From: Acidimicrobiales bacterium
GTDB lineage: Bacteria > Actinomycetota > Acidimicrobiia > Acidimicrobiales > DATDAH01
Assembly (NCBI GenBank): GCA_016794585.1
Contig: JAEUJM010000005.1
Span: forward strand, 1 to 64,000
Length of the DNA stretch: 64,000 nt
Direction: 5' to 3'
The position numbers and the translations under genes are program-made. A model generated the notes under the pieces. The model was given only the letters and a program-made list of their open reading frames with translations. It did not search any database and was not told the DNA's origin. Shown here piece by piece: positions 8,142 to 17,041 of the stretch; within the stretch, counting starts at the first letter, position 1; the number at the start of each line of letters is the position of its first letter.

Positions 8142-9263
8142 TCAGACGGGCTCGTCGGCGAGGATCCGGCCCAGCTCGAGCAGGTGCTGGGTGCCCCCGC
8201 CGAGGGTGAGCTCGATCTGCTTGGCCCAGAGGAAGTAGCGGTGCAGCGGGTAGTCCCGGTCGACGCCCATGCCGCCGTGGAGGTGCTGCGCGGCGTGGAC
8301 CACGCGCTGGCCGCCCTCGGCCGTCCAGAACTTGGCGATGGCCACGGCCTCGGTGGCGGGCAGCCCCTCGGACAGGCGCCAGACGGCCTGCCAGGCGGTG
8401 AGGCGCACGGCCTCGGTGTCGATGTAGGCGTCGGCGGCGCGCTGGCCCACCGCCTGGAAGGTGGCGATGGGACGCTCGAACTGCTCGCGGGTCTTCGTGT
8501 ACTCGGCGGTGAGGCGCAAGGCCTCGGCGCACACGCCCACCGCGGTGATGCAGCCGGCCGCGGTGGCCCGCTCGACCATCCAGTCGACGATGGCGGCACC
8601 GGCCGTGGGATCGCCCAGCACGTCACCGGCGCCCACCACGACACCGTCGAGGTCGAGGCGGGTCTCGGGCTGGCCCGAGGTGGTGATGAGGTCCTCCTGG
8701 GACACGCCGGCGACCGACGGGTCTACGAGGAACACGCCCACGGTGCCGGCGCCGGTGGCGGCGGGCACGAGGATGCGGCTGGCTTGGCGGCCGGCGGGCA
8801 CGCAGAGCTTCGACCCGTCGAGGCGCCACCCGTCGCCCTCGGCGCGGGCCGTGGTGGTGGGCTGGTCGGGGGCGGTGCCGAACTCGACCAAGGCGGCGGT
8901 GAGGATGGTGGTGCCCTCCACGACGCCGGGCAGCAGGGCGTCTTTCTGGGCGTCCGTGCCGAACTCGGCGATGGGCAGGGCACCCAGCACCACGGTGGCG
9001 AGGTACGGGACGGGGGCGGCCGTGCGCCCGATCTGCTCGAGGACGAGGGCGGCCTCGATGAAGCCGAGGCCGGCACCGCCGACCGACTCGGGCAAGGCGA
9101 TGCCGAGGAGGCCGGCCTTGGCGAACTCCGCCCAGGTGCCGGCGTCGTAGGCCTCGCCGCTCTTGTCGAATTCCTTCAGGGCGTCGTTGCCCAGCTGCCC
9201 GTCGAGGATCTGGGCGGCGAGGTCCTTGACCGCGTCCTGCTCTTCGGTGAACGAGAAGTCCAT
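8142..9263 (-). CDS. chsE5: Acyl-CoA dehydrogenase, ChsE5/FadE27-like
   Basis: 373 residues. The C-terminal half AVGQRAADAYIDTEAVRLT, AKFWTAEGGQRVVHAAQ and HGGMGVDRDYPLHRYFLWAK is characteristic of FadE27/ChsE5, the second subunit of the heteromeric dehydrogenase that desaturates the full-length C8 cholesterol side chain as CoA ester. In that enzyme the two subunits share the FAD and active site. It directly follows the ChsE4-like gene, as fadE26-fadE27 do in mycobacteria. ATG 9263 is the only start fitting the N-terminal helix MDFSFTEEQDAV. Confidence 0.9.
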   Translation of the reverse strand: MDFSFTEEQDAVKDLAAQILDGQLGNDALKEFDKSGEAYDAGTWAEFAKAGLLGIALPESVGGAGLGFIEAALVLEQIGRTAAPVPYLATVVLGALPIAEFGTDAQKDALLPGVVEGTTILTAALVEFGTAPDQPTTTARAEGDGWRLDGSKLCVPAGRQASRILVPAATGAGTVGVFLVDPSVAGVSQEDLITTSGQPETRLDLDGVVVGAGDVLGDPTAGAAIVDWMVERATAAGCITAVGVCAEALRLTAEYTKTREQFERPIATFQAVGQRAADAYIDTEAVRLTAWQAVWRLSEGLPATEAVAIAKFWTAEGGQRVVHAAQHLHGGMGVDRDYPLHRYFLWAKQIELTLGGGTQHLLELGRILADEPV

Positions 9264-9319
9264 GGTGGTGTGCGCTCTTTCTTCCGTGCGTTCGTGGGAG
9301 GGCGGGGTGCCGTCGCCGG

Positions 9320-10498
9320 CTACCGGGTGGCCCGGGGCAGGCCGAGGCCGAACATGCCGATCAGGTCGCGCTGCACCTCGTTGGTGCCGCCCCCGAAGGT
9401 GAGGATGATGAGGCTGCGGTACATCATCTCGAGCCGGGACTTCAGCACCGACTCGGCCGACTCGCGCTCGAGGTACGCCTGCTGGCCGATGATCTCCATC
9501 AGCAGGCGGAAGGCCTCGAGGTAGAACTCGGTGCCGAACACCTTGATGGTCGAGGCGTCGGCCACGTCGAGGGGGTGGCCGGCGGTGGCGCCCCAGGCGA
9601 CCTTCCAGTTGATGAGGCGCAGGAACTCGAGCTTGGCGTAGACCCGGGCCAGATTGAGCTGCACCCACTCCTGGTCGATGACCCGGCGCCCGTCGGGCAG
9701 CTTGGTCTGCTGGGCCCAATCGCGGACCTCGGTGATCGAGTTCTCGATCATGCCCGACGAGCAGAGCGTGACCCGCTCGTGGTTCAGCTGGTTGGTGACG
9801 AGGGTCCAGCCGTTGTTCTCACCGCCGACGCAGTTGTCCACCGGGACCCGCACGTCGCTGAAGTACACCTGGTTGATGTCGTGCTCGCTGAGCAGCGACA
9901 TGGGCACGACCTCGATGCCGGGGGTGTCCATGGGCACGATCACCATCGAGATGCCCTTGTGCTTCTTGGCCTCGGGGTTGGTGCGGACCGCCAGCCAGCA
10001 GTAGTCGGCGTCGCTGGCGAGGCTGGTGAAGATCTTCTGGCCGTTGATGACGTACTCGTCGCCGTCGCGCACGGCCTTGGTCTGGAGGGCGGCGAGGTCG
10101 GTGCCGGCGCCCGGCTCGGTGTAGCCGATGCAGAAGAAGATCTCGCCCGCCACGATCTTCGGGAGGAAGAACTCCTTCTGCTCCTGGGTGCCGAAGTTCA
10201 TGATGGTCGGGCCCACGGTGTTGGTGGTGAGCATCGGGACCGGCGCCCCGCAGCGCATGGACTCGTCGAAGAAGATGAACTGCTCGAGCGGCGTGCGGCC
10301 CTGGCCGCCCCACTCCTCGGGCCAGCCGATGCCCAACCAGCCGTCCTTGCCCATCTGGCGGACGACCTCGCGCATCGCGGCGCCGACCCCGTGGCCGTGG
10401 TGCAGTCGTTCCTGGACCTCCGGAGTCAGGAGCTGGGCGTAGTAGTCCCGAAGCTCCTGGCGCAGGGCCAGCTGGTCCTCGTCGTAGCCGACGTACAT
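9320..10498 (-). CDS. chsE4: Acyl-CoA dehydrogenase, ChsE4/FadE26-like
   Basis: 392 residues from ATG 10498. Markers are YTEPGAGTDLAALQTKAV near residue 130, LINWKVAW and ADASTIKVFGTEF in the C-terminal domain, and the end TFGGGTNEVQRDLIG with LGLPRATR, matching FadE26/ChsE4 more closely than FadE29. Together with the ChsE5-like gene it should form the enzyme for the first beta-oxidation step of the cholesterol side chain. The reading frame extends to 10600, but the KstR-type box at 10532-10545 lies in that extension, so the shorter start is preferred. Confidence 0.9.
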   Translation of the reverse strand: MYVGYDEDQLALRQELRDYYAQLLTPEVQERLHHGHGVGAAMREVVRQMGKDGWLGIGWPEEWGGQGRTPLEQFIFFDESMRCGAPVPMLTTNTVGPTIMNFGTQEQKEFFLPKIVAGEIFFCIGYTEPGAGTDLAALQTKAVRDGDEYVINGQKIFTSLASDADYCWLAVRTNPEAKKHKGISMVIVPMDTPGIEVVPMSLLSEHDINQVYFSDVRVPVDNCVGGENNGWTLVTNQLNHERVTLCSSGMIENSITEVRDWAQQTKLPDGRRVIDQEWVQLNLARVYAKLEFLRLINWKVAWGATAGHPLDVADASTIKVFGTEFYLEAFRLLMEIIGQQAYLERESAESVLKSRLEMMYRSLIILTFGGGTNEVQRDLIGMFGLGLPRATR

Positions 10499-10531
10499 GT
10501 GGATCGTCCCCCTGGGGTGGGCGTCGCTCGT

Positions 10532-10545
10532 TGAAACAGGTTCTA
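10532..10545. promoter_or_regulatory. KstR-type operator, full consensus match
   Basis: TGAAACAGGTTCTA fits TNNAACNNGTTNNA at all eight fixed positions. It is 34 bases upstream of the ChsE4-like start. The mycobacterial fadE26-fadE27 operon is a known KstR target, so box and genes agree. Confidence 0.8.
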
Positions 10546-10618
10546 GTTTGGCCCGACCGCGGACGGCTGTCGATCCGGACGGGCAGGGCGGGTGGGTCAC
10601 CCCGGGGGGCCGCGGCCG

Positions 10619-11929
10619 TCAGATGCTGTCGACGCCCATGAAGAACAGCACGACCACGATCAGGAGCAGGGCGAGCAGGCCCCAGATCAGGCCGAGCGCC
10701 TGCGAGAGCCCGGACCCCGCCGTGGCCAGCGCGGCCACCACCAACGACCCCGACACCGGCACCCAGCGATGTGGCGGTCGCGGCTCGCGCTCCTGCTGCC
10801 AGACCCGCACCACGGCGGCGACCACGACCAGCACCCCGATCACGAGCACGATGGGCAGGAAGTCGGCGTTCCAGGCGAACACCCCACCGGCGACGGCCAC
10901 GACCCCACCCACGATCCACCGCGTGGCGAGATCGGGGACGAGGTGGGGCTCGCCGGACGGCGTGGGCTCGGACGGGGGCCCGGTCGGGACCGCGACGGTC
11001 GGGGCGTCGGGGGGCCCGACCGCGGTGCCCGCCTCGTCCGACGGGGGTGCGGGGGGTGCGGGCGTCGCGGCCCCCGGCGGCGCCTGCACCCAGGTGCGCT
11101 CGAGCACCTGGGTCAGCGCCGCGTCGGCGGGGACCCCGAGCCGGGTGGCGAGCGCCTCGGCCGTCGGGCGCCGTCCCGGATCGGGGTCGAGGGCCTGCAC
11201 GACCAGGGCCCGCAACCAGTCCGGGACCCCGTCGAGGTCGAGCTCGCCGCGGGCAGCCCGCACCTGGATCACCTCGGGCCGACTCCCGGACACGGGCGGG
11301 CGGCCGGTGGCGGCGAAGACCAGCACCGCTCCCCACGCCCAGACGTCACTGGCCGCGGTGTGGCGGTCGTCGCCGAGCTGCTCGGGGGCCATCCACGCCG
11401 GCGTCCCGAGCACCATGCCGGTGCGGGTCAGCGTCGTGGTGTCGTCGAACCAGGCGATGCCGAAGTCGACCACCCGGGGCCCGTCGGGGCCGAGCAGCAC
11501 GTTGGACGGCGTGAGGTCGCGGTGGACGACGCCGGCGGCGTGGATGTCCGCAAGGGCCCGGGCGAGCCCGGCGGCGAGCGCGTGCAGGTCCACCCCGCTC
11601 CGAGCGTCCCGGAGGGTCGGCCCCTGCACGTACTCGGTGGCGATCCAGGGCTGGGGGGCCTGGAGGTTGGCGTCGAGCACCCGGGCCACCGACCGGCCGT
11701 GCACCCGGCGCACGGCATCGAGCTCACGGGCGAAGCGGCGACGGAACCCTTCGTCGGCCTGGAGCTCTGGGCGCAGCACCTTGACGGCGACCTCGGCGAC
11801 CGAGGCGCCGGGGCGCTCGTCCACGCCGAGGTACACCTCGCCCATGCCGCCGCTACCGAGCGGACGGAGCACCCGGTACGGGCCGATGCGGGCGGGGCCC
11901 GCCGCCTCCACTCCCCCGCGCTCCCCCAT
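10619..11929 (-). CDS. Membrane-anchored serine/threonine protein kinase (PknB-like)
   Basis: 436 residues. The kinase domain is complete: glycine loop LGSGGMGEVYLG (24-35), Lys50 in VAVK, HRDLTPSN with Asp138, DFG at 155-157 and APE near 181. After residue 275 comes a Pro/Ala/Thr-rich linker of about 70 residues, then three or four hydrophobic segments (about 345-435) ending FFMGVDSI. There is no PASTA or other extracellular sensor, so it may sense through the membrane part or a partner. It is separate from the steroid operon next door by more than 120 bases. Its substrate is unknown. Confidence 0.88.
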   Translation of the reverse strand: MGERGGVEAAGPARIGPYRVLRPLGSGGMGEVYLGVDERPGASVAEVAVKVLRPELQADEGFRRRFARELDAVRRVHGRSVARVLDANLQAPQPWIATEYVQGPTLRDARSGVDLHALAAGLARALADIHAAGVVHRDLTPSNVLLGPDGPRVVDFGIAWFDDTTTLTRTGMVLGTPAWMAPEQLGDDRHTAASDVWAWGAVLVFAATGRPPVSGSRPEVIQVRAARGELDLDGVPDWLRALVVQALDPDPGRRPTAEALATRLGVPADAALTQVLERTWVQAPPGAATPAPPAPPSDEAGTAVGPPDAPTVAVPTGPPSEPTPSGEPHLVPDLATRWIVGGVVAVAGGVFAWNADFLPIVLVIGVLVVVAAVVRVWQQEREPRPPHRWVPVSGSLVVAALATAGSGLSQALGLIWGLLALLLIVVVLFFMGVDSI

Positions 11930-11990
11930 GACCCCATCGTCGCAGGTATTCGGTGGTGGGCGGCGGCCCCGGCGGACGAAACTGCCCGCC

Positions 11991-12617
11991 ATGACTGCTG
12001 CGTTCACCACCGGGTTCGGCCTCGGCTTCCTCGTCGCCGCCCAGGTGGGGCCGGTGTGGCTCCTGTGCGCCCGCTCGGTCCTGAGGAGGCGCGTGGCCAC
12101 CGGCCTGGCCATCGGTGCCGCCGCTGCTCTGGTCGACACCGCCTACGCCGCCCTCGGCATCGCCGGCGCCGCCAGCCTCCTCGAGATCGCCGGCCTGCGC
12201 ATCGGCCTCGGCCTCGTGGGCGCGGCCTTCCTCGTCTATCTCGGCAGCCGCACCGTCTGGCAGGGCCTCCGGGCGCGGACCGGCATGGAGACCCTCGAGG
12301 AGGTGGCCGACCCCCGCAAGGCCTTCCTCACCGGCCTCGCCGCCACCGCCGCCAACCCCTCCACCATCATCTCCTGGGCCGCCATCTTCACCGCCGCCCA
12401 CACCGCCGACGTGGCCACGTCCGCCCCCAGCGCCGGCGCCATGCTCCTCGCCATCGGCCTCGGCTCGTTCTCGTGGTTCCTGATCCTGTCGCTGGCGTCC
12501 GGTGCCCTCGGCGCCCGGCTGGGCGAGCGGGTCCAGCGCCCCGTCGACGTCCTGTCCGGCCTCGCCCTCGCCGGCTTCGGCGCCTACCTCGGCTGGTCCA
12601 CCCTCCGCGACGCCTGA
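11991..12617 (+). CDS. LysE/RhtB-family exporter
   Basis: 208 residues with about six hydrophobic helices. The N-terminal FTTGFGLGFLVAAQVGPVWL matches the first helix of LysE-type amino-acid/metabolite exporters, which have a G-x-x-x-GP motif here. AATAANPSTIISW in the middle is the conserved N-P helix of the family. It starts 61 bases from the divergent kinase gene. Substrate cannot be predicted. Confidence 0.85.
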   Translation: MTAAFTTGFGLGFLVAAQVGPVWLLCARSVLRRRVATGLAIGAAAALVDTAYAALGIAGAASLLEIAGLRIGLGLVGAAFLVYLGSRTVWQGLRARTGMETLEEVADPRKAFLTGLAATAANPSTIISWAAIFTAAHTADVATSAPSAGAMLLAIGLGSFSWFLILSLASGALGARLGERVQRPVDVLSGLALAGFGAYLGWSTLRDA

Positions 12618-12657
12618 ACCCGTTCCCGCAGGCTCCTCTCCGGCGATCCGTCAGGCG
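12611..12657. terminator. Inverted repeat around two convergent stop codons
   Basis: CGCCTGA (12611-12617) pairs with TCAGGCG (12651-12657), seven perfect base pairs. The arms hold the TGA of the LysE gene and the TGA of the convergent protease gene. The 33-base loop contains no clear second stem. Confidence 0.4.
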
Positions 12658-13832
12658 GGGCCGTGGTCGGGCAGGGGCTCGGGTGGGCCGAAGCGGGTGG
12701 CCTCGTCGTAGCGGCCGGCTCGCAACAGCAGTTGGCGCAGGGCCTGACGGCCACGCGGCGCGGCCTCGGCACGCGAAGCGATGAGGCGGTCGACCACGTC
12801 GTCGAGCAGACCCTCGCCGGCGAGGCGGCGCACGTAGGCCGGCGGCGGGAGCAGGCAGTCCTCGGCCACCCAGTCGTCGACGGTGAGGTTGATGCGGTCG
12901 GCACGGCTGACCATCTGCGGGTCGGCGAGGACGCACTGGAGGTGACCGCTGGCCTCACGCTGGTCGGGCATGCGCCCGAGGGCCCGACGAGCGTCGTCAT
13001 CCTCGCCGCGGGCGACGTGGGCCCACGCCCCGACCTCGACCGCGACGGCTCGCAGGTCCAGCGCCTTGGCCTGAGGCAGGGCGTCGTTCACGAGGGCGAG
13101 TGCGGTGTCGGGGTCGTCCTGCGAGAGCGCGGCGTAGGCACGGCGGACCTCGTCGCCCACCCGGGCCGCGCGTCGATCGGCCAGCGCTCGCCAGTTGGTG
13201 GCCAGGAAGAACACCGCGAACATGCCGGCGAAGAGCATCCCGCTGCGCAGGGCGAAGAGCCCGGCGGCGCCGGCCACCACGATCGACACGACTCGGGCGG
13301 GCACCTCGCCCTGGTCGCCGGTCAGGAAGTCGAGCACCTCCTTGGTGACGTTGCCGCCGTCGAGCGGGAGGATGGGCAGCAGGTTCACGAGCGACCAGGC
13401 CACGTTCACCCACACCACCGAGAGCAGCACCAGCTCGACCTCGAAGGACGGGCGCTCGAGGGTGCGCGACAGCCACACCGCGGGCACCCCGAGCAGGAAC
13501 AGTCCTGAGAGCGGGCCGGCCAGGTCGACCCCGATGCGCTTCGCCCGGGAGTGGATGGCGCCGGCCGGGATGGTGAGTCCACCCAGGCCGTGCAGGACGA
13601 TCCGTGAGGAGACGCCCGAAAGACGCATGGCCACGGCGTGGCCGAGCTCGTGGACGAGGACGGACACGAACACCACGACGATCCAGATGGCCACGCCCTT
13701 CACGGTGCCGAGGCTGGCCCCCAGGAGCGCCGCCACGAGGAAGAACCCGAGCTCGATGCGCACCGGCACGTCGCCCAGGCGCAGGTGCAGGGCCCAGCCC
13801 TCCGAGTGCTCCGCCGGCGCGGTGGTGGCCAC
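12651..13832 (-). CDS. Site-2-protease-family zinc metalloprotease with helical C-terminal domain
   Basis: 393 residues from GTG 13832. The membrane zinc site is HELGH (61-65) in the second hydrophobic helix, with LPILPLDGG near residue 155 giving the third ligand. About five transmembrane helices are followed by a soluble, TPR-like Ala/Leu/Arg-rich helical domain from about 225. It is of the M50B type without a CBS or PDZ domain. Such proteases cleave membrane anti-sigma factors or similar proteins; no anti-sigma gene is nearby. The KstR-type box at 13858 is 26 bases before its start. Confidence 0.87.
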   Translation of the reverse strand: MATTAPAEHSEGWALHLRLGDVPVRIELGFFLVAALLGASLGTVKGVAIWIVVVFVSVLVHELGHAVAMRLSGVSSRIVLHGLGGLTIPAGAIHSRAKRIGVDLAGPLSGLFLLGVPAVWLSRTLERPSFEVELVLLSVVWVNVAWSLVNLLPILPLDGGNVTKEVLDFLTGDQGEVPARVVSIVVAGAAGLFALRSGMLFAGMFAVFFLATNWRALADRRAARVGDEVRRAYAALSQDDPDTALALVNDALPQAKALDLRAVAVEVGAWAHVARGEDDDARRALGRMPDQREASGHLQCVLADPQMVSRADRINLTVDDWVAEDCLLPPPAYVRRLAGEGLLDDVVDRLIASRAEAAPRGRQALRQLLLRAGRYDEATRFGPPEPLPDHGPA

Positions 13833-13857
13833 CCTCCCGAGGCTATTGACCGGAGTC

Positions 13858-13871
13858 GAGAACGGGTTCTA
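13858..13871. promoter_or_regulatory. KstR-type operator (7 of 8 fixed bases)
   Basis: GAGAACGGGTTCTA has AAC-N2-GTT and the final A of the KstR box and misses only the first T. It lies between divergent genes: 26 bases from the protease start and 91 bases before the LLM start at 13963. Confidence 0.66.
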
Positions 13872-13889
13872 GTTTGGCGGTCGATATTG

Positions 13890-13919
13890 CAACCGCTTGT
13901 TTGCTATCGCGAACGGTTG
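13890..13919. promoter_or_regulatory. Nested palindrome, possible IclR-family operator
   Basis: Inner repeat GTTTGC-TATC-GCGAAC (13899-13914, one mismatch between arms) is framed by CAACC and GGTTG (13890-13894 and 13915-13919). IclR-type regulators often bind 15-16-base palindromes of the GTTCGC/GCGAAC kind, and an IclR gene is third in the operon that starts 44 bases downstream. Assignment is by position and shape only. Confidence 0.45.
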
Positions 13920-13962
13920 TGCATCCGACGAACCCGCACCGCGACCCACCGAGGGGATCCTG

Positions 13963-15132
13963 ATGAAGCTGGACATGCTGTACGAGATCGACTGCCCGAA
14001 GCCCTGGGACGCCGGGCCGCACCCCTACGGCCAGCGGGCCGCGGAGCAGAAGTCGTACCGAGAGGCCATCGAGCAGATCAAGCTGGCCGACACCCTCGGC
14101 TACAACACCGTGTGGGTGGTCGAGCACCACTTCCGCGAGGGCCGTTCGCACTGCCCCGCCTCCGAGGTCCTGCTCGGCGGCCTGGCCACGGTGACCGAGA
14201 ACATCAAGATGGGCTTCGGCGTCACCCTGACCCCCTTCGGCTTCATCAACCCCGCCCGCATCGCCGAGAAGGTCGCCACCGTCGACATCCTCTCCAACGG
14301 TCGCGTCGAGTGGGGCACGGGTCGCTCCACCCCCATGGAGCAGACCGCGTTCCACGTCGACCGCGAGCAGAGCCGCTCGGACTGGAAGGAAGCCATCGAG
14401 ATCGTCACCGGCATGTGGCGTGACGAGTACTTCGAGTACGAGAGCGAGCGCTTCTCGTTCCCCAAGCGCATGGTCACCCCCAAGCCCGTCCAGGACCCGC
14501 ACCCGCCGGTCTGGATGGCCGCCACCTCCGCCGAGTCCGCCGCCGTCGCCGGCTCACTCGGCCTGGGCCTCTTGTCGTTCACGATCATGCAGCCCATCGA
14601 GCTCATGGCCAAGGCCATCGAGAACTACCGCACCGCCCAGGTGAACAACAACCCGCTCACCAAGGTCGTCAACAACCGGGTCGCCGCGTACACGCTGGTG
14701 CACTGCGAAGACGAGGCCAACTTCGAGAAGAACAAGGTCTGGGAGTCGGTCGCCTGGTGGTACCAGAACCTCGCCCAGTTCACCATCGACTGGGAGTTCC
14801 CCCTCACCCCGCAGGAGGAGGTGGACCGCATCTTCCCGCTGATGAAGCCGCTGAAGGAGGGGCACGTCCCCGTCGAGGCGTTCGACAAGGGCGACATGAT
14901 CGTCATCGGTGACGCCGAGAAGTGCTTCGAGAAGATGCGCCACTACGCCGACCTCGGCTGCGACTCGCTGATCTGCTACTCGCAGTTCGGCTACCTGCCG
15001 CACGAGTCGATCATGGAGACCATCGAGACCATCGGGAAGGAAGTCCTCCCCGAGATCGAGGCCTACGTGCCGCCGGACGACTCTCCCGCGGCCAAGTTCA
15101 AGGCCATTTCCGAGGGCCGGGTCGAGAGCTGA
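13963..15132 (+). CDS. LLM-class flavin-dependent oxidoreductase
   Basis: 389 residues, longer than the F420-type LLM proteins of the window. MKLDMLYEIDCPKPW, VVEHHFREGRSHCPASEVLL and NGRVEWGTGRSTPMEQTAF mark the luciferase-like family; its relatives include alkanal and dioxane-type monooxygenases as well as F420 enzymes. ATG 13963 is chosen because GAGGGG stands seven bases before it. First gene of an LLM-SGNH-IclR-SnoaL operon controlled by a KstR-type box and perhaps an IclR site. Reaction unknown. Confidence 0.83.
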   Translation: MKLDMLYEIDCPKPWDAGPHPYGQRAAEQKSYREAIEQIKLADTLGYNTVWVVEHHFREGRSHCPASEVLLGGLATVTENIKMGFGVTLTPFGFINPARIAEKVATVDILSNGRVEWGTGRSTPMEQTAFHVDREQSRSDWKEAIEIVTGMWRDEYFEYESERFSFPKRMVTPKPVQDPHPPVWMAATSAESAAVAGSLGLGLLSFTIMQPIELMAKAIENYRTAQVNNNPLTKVVNNRVAAYTLVHCEDEANFEKNKVWESVAWWYQNLAQFTIDWEFPLTPQEEVDRIFPLMKPLKEGHVPVEAFDKGDMIVIGDAEKCFEKMRHYADLGCDSLICYSQFGYLPHESIMETIETIGKEVLPEIEAYVPPDDSPAAKFKAISEGRVES

Positions 15133-15135
15133 ACC

Positions 15136-16143
15136 ATGGCTGACGCCACGGGCCGCCCCGAGCAGCCCGAGCCGTACCTCCGGGGCGCCCCCTTCCCTGC
15201 GGGAGGGGGCGTCCCGTACCCCCGGGCCAAGCCCGAGGTGCCCCTGATGCGGGTGCCCATGGACACCTGGACCATGGCCAAGGTGCCCGCCGGCGTGCGC
15301 CTCGAGCTCACCGGCGACGCCGCCGAGATCGAGGTCGACTACGCCACCGAGCAGGCCGCCTTCGGCTACCTGGGCGGCGGCGAGGGCGGCGAGTTCACGG
15401 TGTGGGACGGCGACGAGGTGCTCGCGTCGATCCAGGCCGAGGTCGGCGAGGGCACGGTGCGCCTGCCCGGGCCCGCCGCCCGCGACCGCCTGGTGGTGCA
15501 TCTGCCCGAGCGCATGATGCCCACGGTCCACGAGGTGCGGGCCGTGGACGGCACGATCGAGCCCGGCCCCGCCCTGCCCCGCTGGATCGCCTACGGCGAC
15601 TCCATCACCGAGGGCTGGACGGTCACCACCCCCGGCGCCTCCTGGTCGATGGTGGCGGCCCGCCGCCACGGCCTCGACGTCACCAACATGGGCTACAGCG
15701 GCTCGGCGCGGGGCGAGATCCCGAGCGCCGAGGAGATCGCCGCCCTGCCCGCGGACGTCATCACCCTGGCCCACGGCACCAACTGCTGGACCCGCATCCC
15801 GTTCTCGGTGGGCATGTTCCGCGAGGGCCTGATCGCCTTCGTCGACATCGTCCGCCAGGGACACCCCGACACGCCCATCGTGGCGGTGAGCCCCATCACC
15901 CGGCCCGACGCGGAGGCCACCCCGAACCGCCTGGGGGCGACGCTGGTCGACCTGCGGGCCGTGTTCGAGGACGTCGTGAACGAGCGCATCGCCGGCGGCG
16001 ACACCCGGCTCTCGCTCGTCGAGGGCTTCCCCCTCGTCACCCCCGACCAGCTCGACGACGGCATCCACCCCGGCGACGCCGGCCACGCGGCCATGGCCGC
16101 GGCCATCGGCCCCGCCGTGGCGGCCGTCGCCGGCACCGCCTGA
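15136..16143 (+). CDS. SGNH/GDSL hydrolase, cytosolic
   Basis: 335 residues, no signal peptide. An N-terminal beta-rich domain (about 1-140) precedes the hydrolase domain with YGDSITEGW (Ser nucleophile), NMGYSGSARGE (Gly block), HGTNCW (Asn block) and DGIHPGDAGH (Asp/His). This two-domain layout is seen in sugar-ester and lipid acyl-esterases. It starts just after the LLM stop, so the two are probably co-translated; a shared substrate such as an ester or lactone formed by the LLM enzyme is conceivable but inferred. Confidence 0.83.
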   Translation: MADATGRPEQPEPYLRGAPFPAGGGVPYPRAKPEVPLMRVPMDTWTMAKVPAGVRLELTGDAAEIEVDYATEQAAFGYLGGGEGGEFTVWDGDEVLASIQAEVGEGTVRLPGPAARDRLVVHLPERMMPTVHEVRAVDGTIEPGPALPRWIAYGDSITEGWTVTTPGASWSMVAARRHGLDVTNMGYSGSARGEIPSAEEIAALPADVITLAHGTNCWTRIPFSVGMFREGLIAFVDIVRQGHPDTPIVAVSPITRPDAEATPNRLGATLVDLRAVFEDVVNERIAGGDTRLSLVEGFPLVTPDQLDDGIHPGDAGHAAMAAAIGPAVAAVAGTA

Positions 16144-16153
16144 GGTCACCCCG

Positions 16154-17041
16154 GTGGCGCGGCCGTCGCCCGCGGTGGAGCGCACCACCGCGATCCTCGA
16201 CTTCCTCGCCGCGCACCCCAACGAGCCCTGGACCCTCTCCGAGCTGGCCCGGCGCCTCGACCTCAACAAGGCCACCGCCCACGCCCTCCTGTCGGCGCTG
16301 ACCGACGCCGGCTACCTGGTGCGCCACCCGATCCGCAAGGACTACGCCCTGGGGCCGGCGCTGATCGGCGTGGGCCGGGCCGCGCTGGCGCAATTCCCGG
16401 TCGTCGACTTCGCCCGCCCCGAGATGCGGCGTCTCGCCGCCGACACCGGCCTCGAGTGCCTGGCCACCGCCTCGGTCGACGGCGACATGGTGATCCTCGA
16501 GCAGGTCGGCACCCCCCGTCCTCTCACCGTCAGCGTGGCGGTGGGCCAGCGGGTGCCGATCGCCCCGCCCTTCGGCACCGCCTTCGTGGCGTGGGAGACC
16601 CCCGTCGAGGTCGAGCGCTGGCTCGCCCGCTCGGGCTCACCGGTCTCCGACACCGAGCGGGCCCGCTACGACGCCGCCCTGGCCGCCGTCCGCGAGCGGG
16701 GCTACTCGGTCACCCTCGACGCCGACGCCCACGCCCGCTTCACCCGCGCCACGGCGACCGGCGACGGCGGCGTCGCCTCCCGCGACGAGGTGGGCGCGCT
16801 CGTGGACGAGCTCGGCCACCAGGACTACCTGCTCATCGACCTCGACCCGGACGAGACGTACCGGGTCAACCACGTCGCCGCCCCGGTCTTCGACGCCGAC
16901 GGCCATGTGACCGTGCTGCTCGCCCTCATCGGCTTCCGCGGACGGGTCACCGGTGCCGAGGTCGCCGCCCTCGCCGAGCGCCTCGTGGCCGGCGCCACCG
17001 CGGTCACCCAGTCCGTCCACGGCCGGGTTCCGGCGGCGTGA
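16154..17041 (+). CDS. IclR-family transcriptional regulator
   Basis: 295 residues from GTG 16154. The winged helix covers about 5-65, with TLSELARRLDLNKATAHALL as recognition region, followed by the IclR ligand domain (LECLATASVDGDMVILEQVG, PFGTAFVAWE). It lies inside the operon 13963-17562, so it is likely a local regulator answering to a substrate of the LLM/SGNH enzymes; the palindrome at 13890-13919 is a candidate site. Confidence 0.88.
   Translation: MARPSPAVERTTAILDFLAAHPNEPWTLSELARRLDLNKATAHALLSALTDAGYLVRHPIRKDYALGPALIGVGRAALAQFPVVDFARPEMRRLAADTGLECLATASVDGDMVILEQVGTPRPLTVSVAVGQRVPIAPPFGTAFVAWETPVEVERWLARSGSPVSDTERARYDAALAAVRERGYSVTLDADAHARFTRATATGDGGVASRDEVGALVDELGHQDYLLIDLDPDETYRVNHVAAPVFDADGHVTVLLALIGFRGRVTGAEVAALAERLVAGATAVTQSVHGRVPAA

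Noticed and set aside
13881-13923. KstR2-type site ANCAAGNNCTTGNT near the CTTG in this stretch
   Set aside because: Only one half-site is present; no matching CAAG at the correct distance.
15184-15216. GC-rich inverted repeat as a terminator
   Set aside because: It lies inside the SGNH hydrolase coding sequence, where the frame is well supported.
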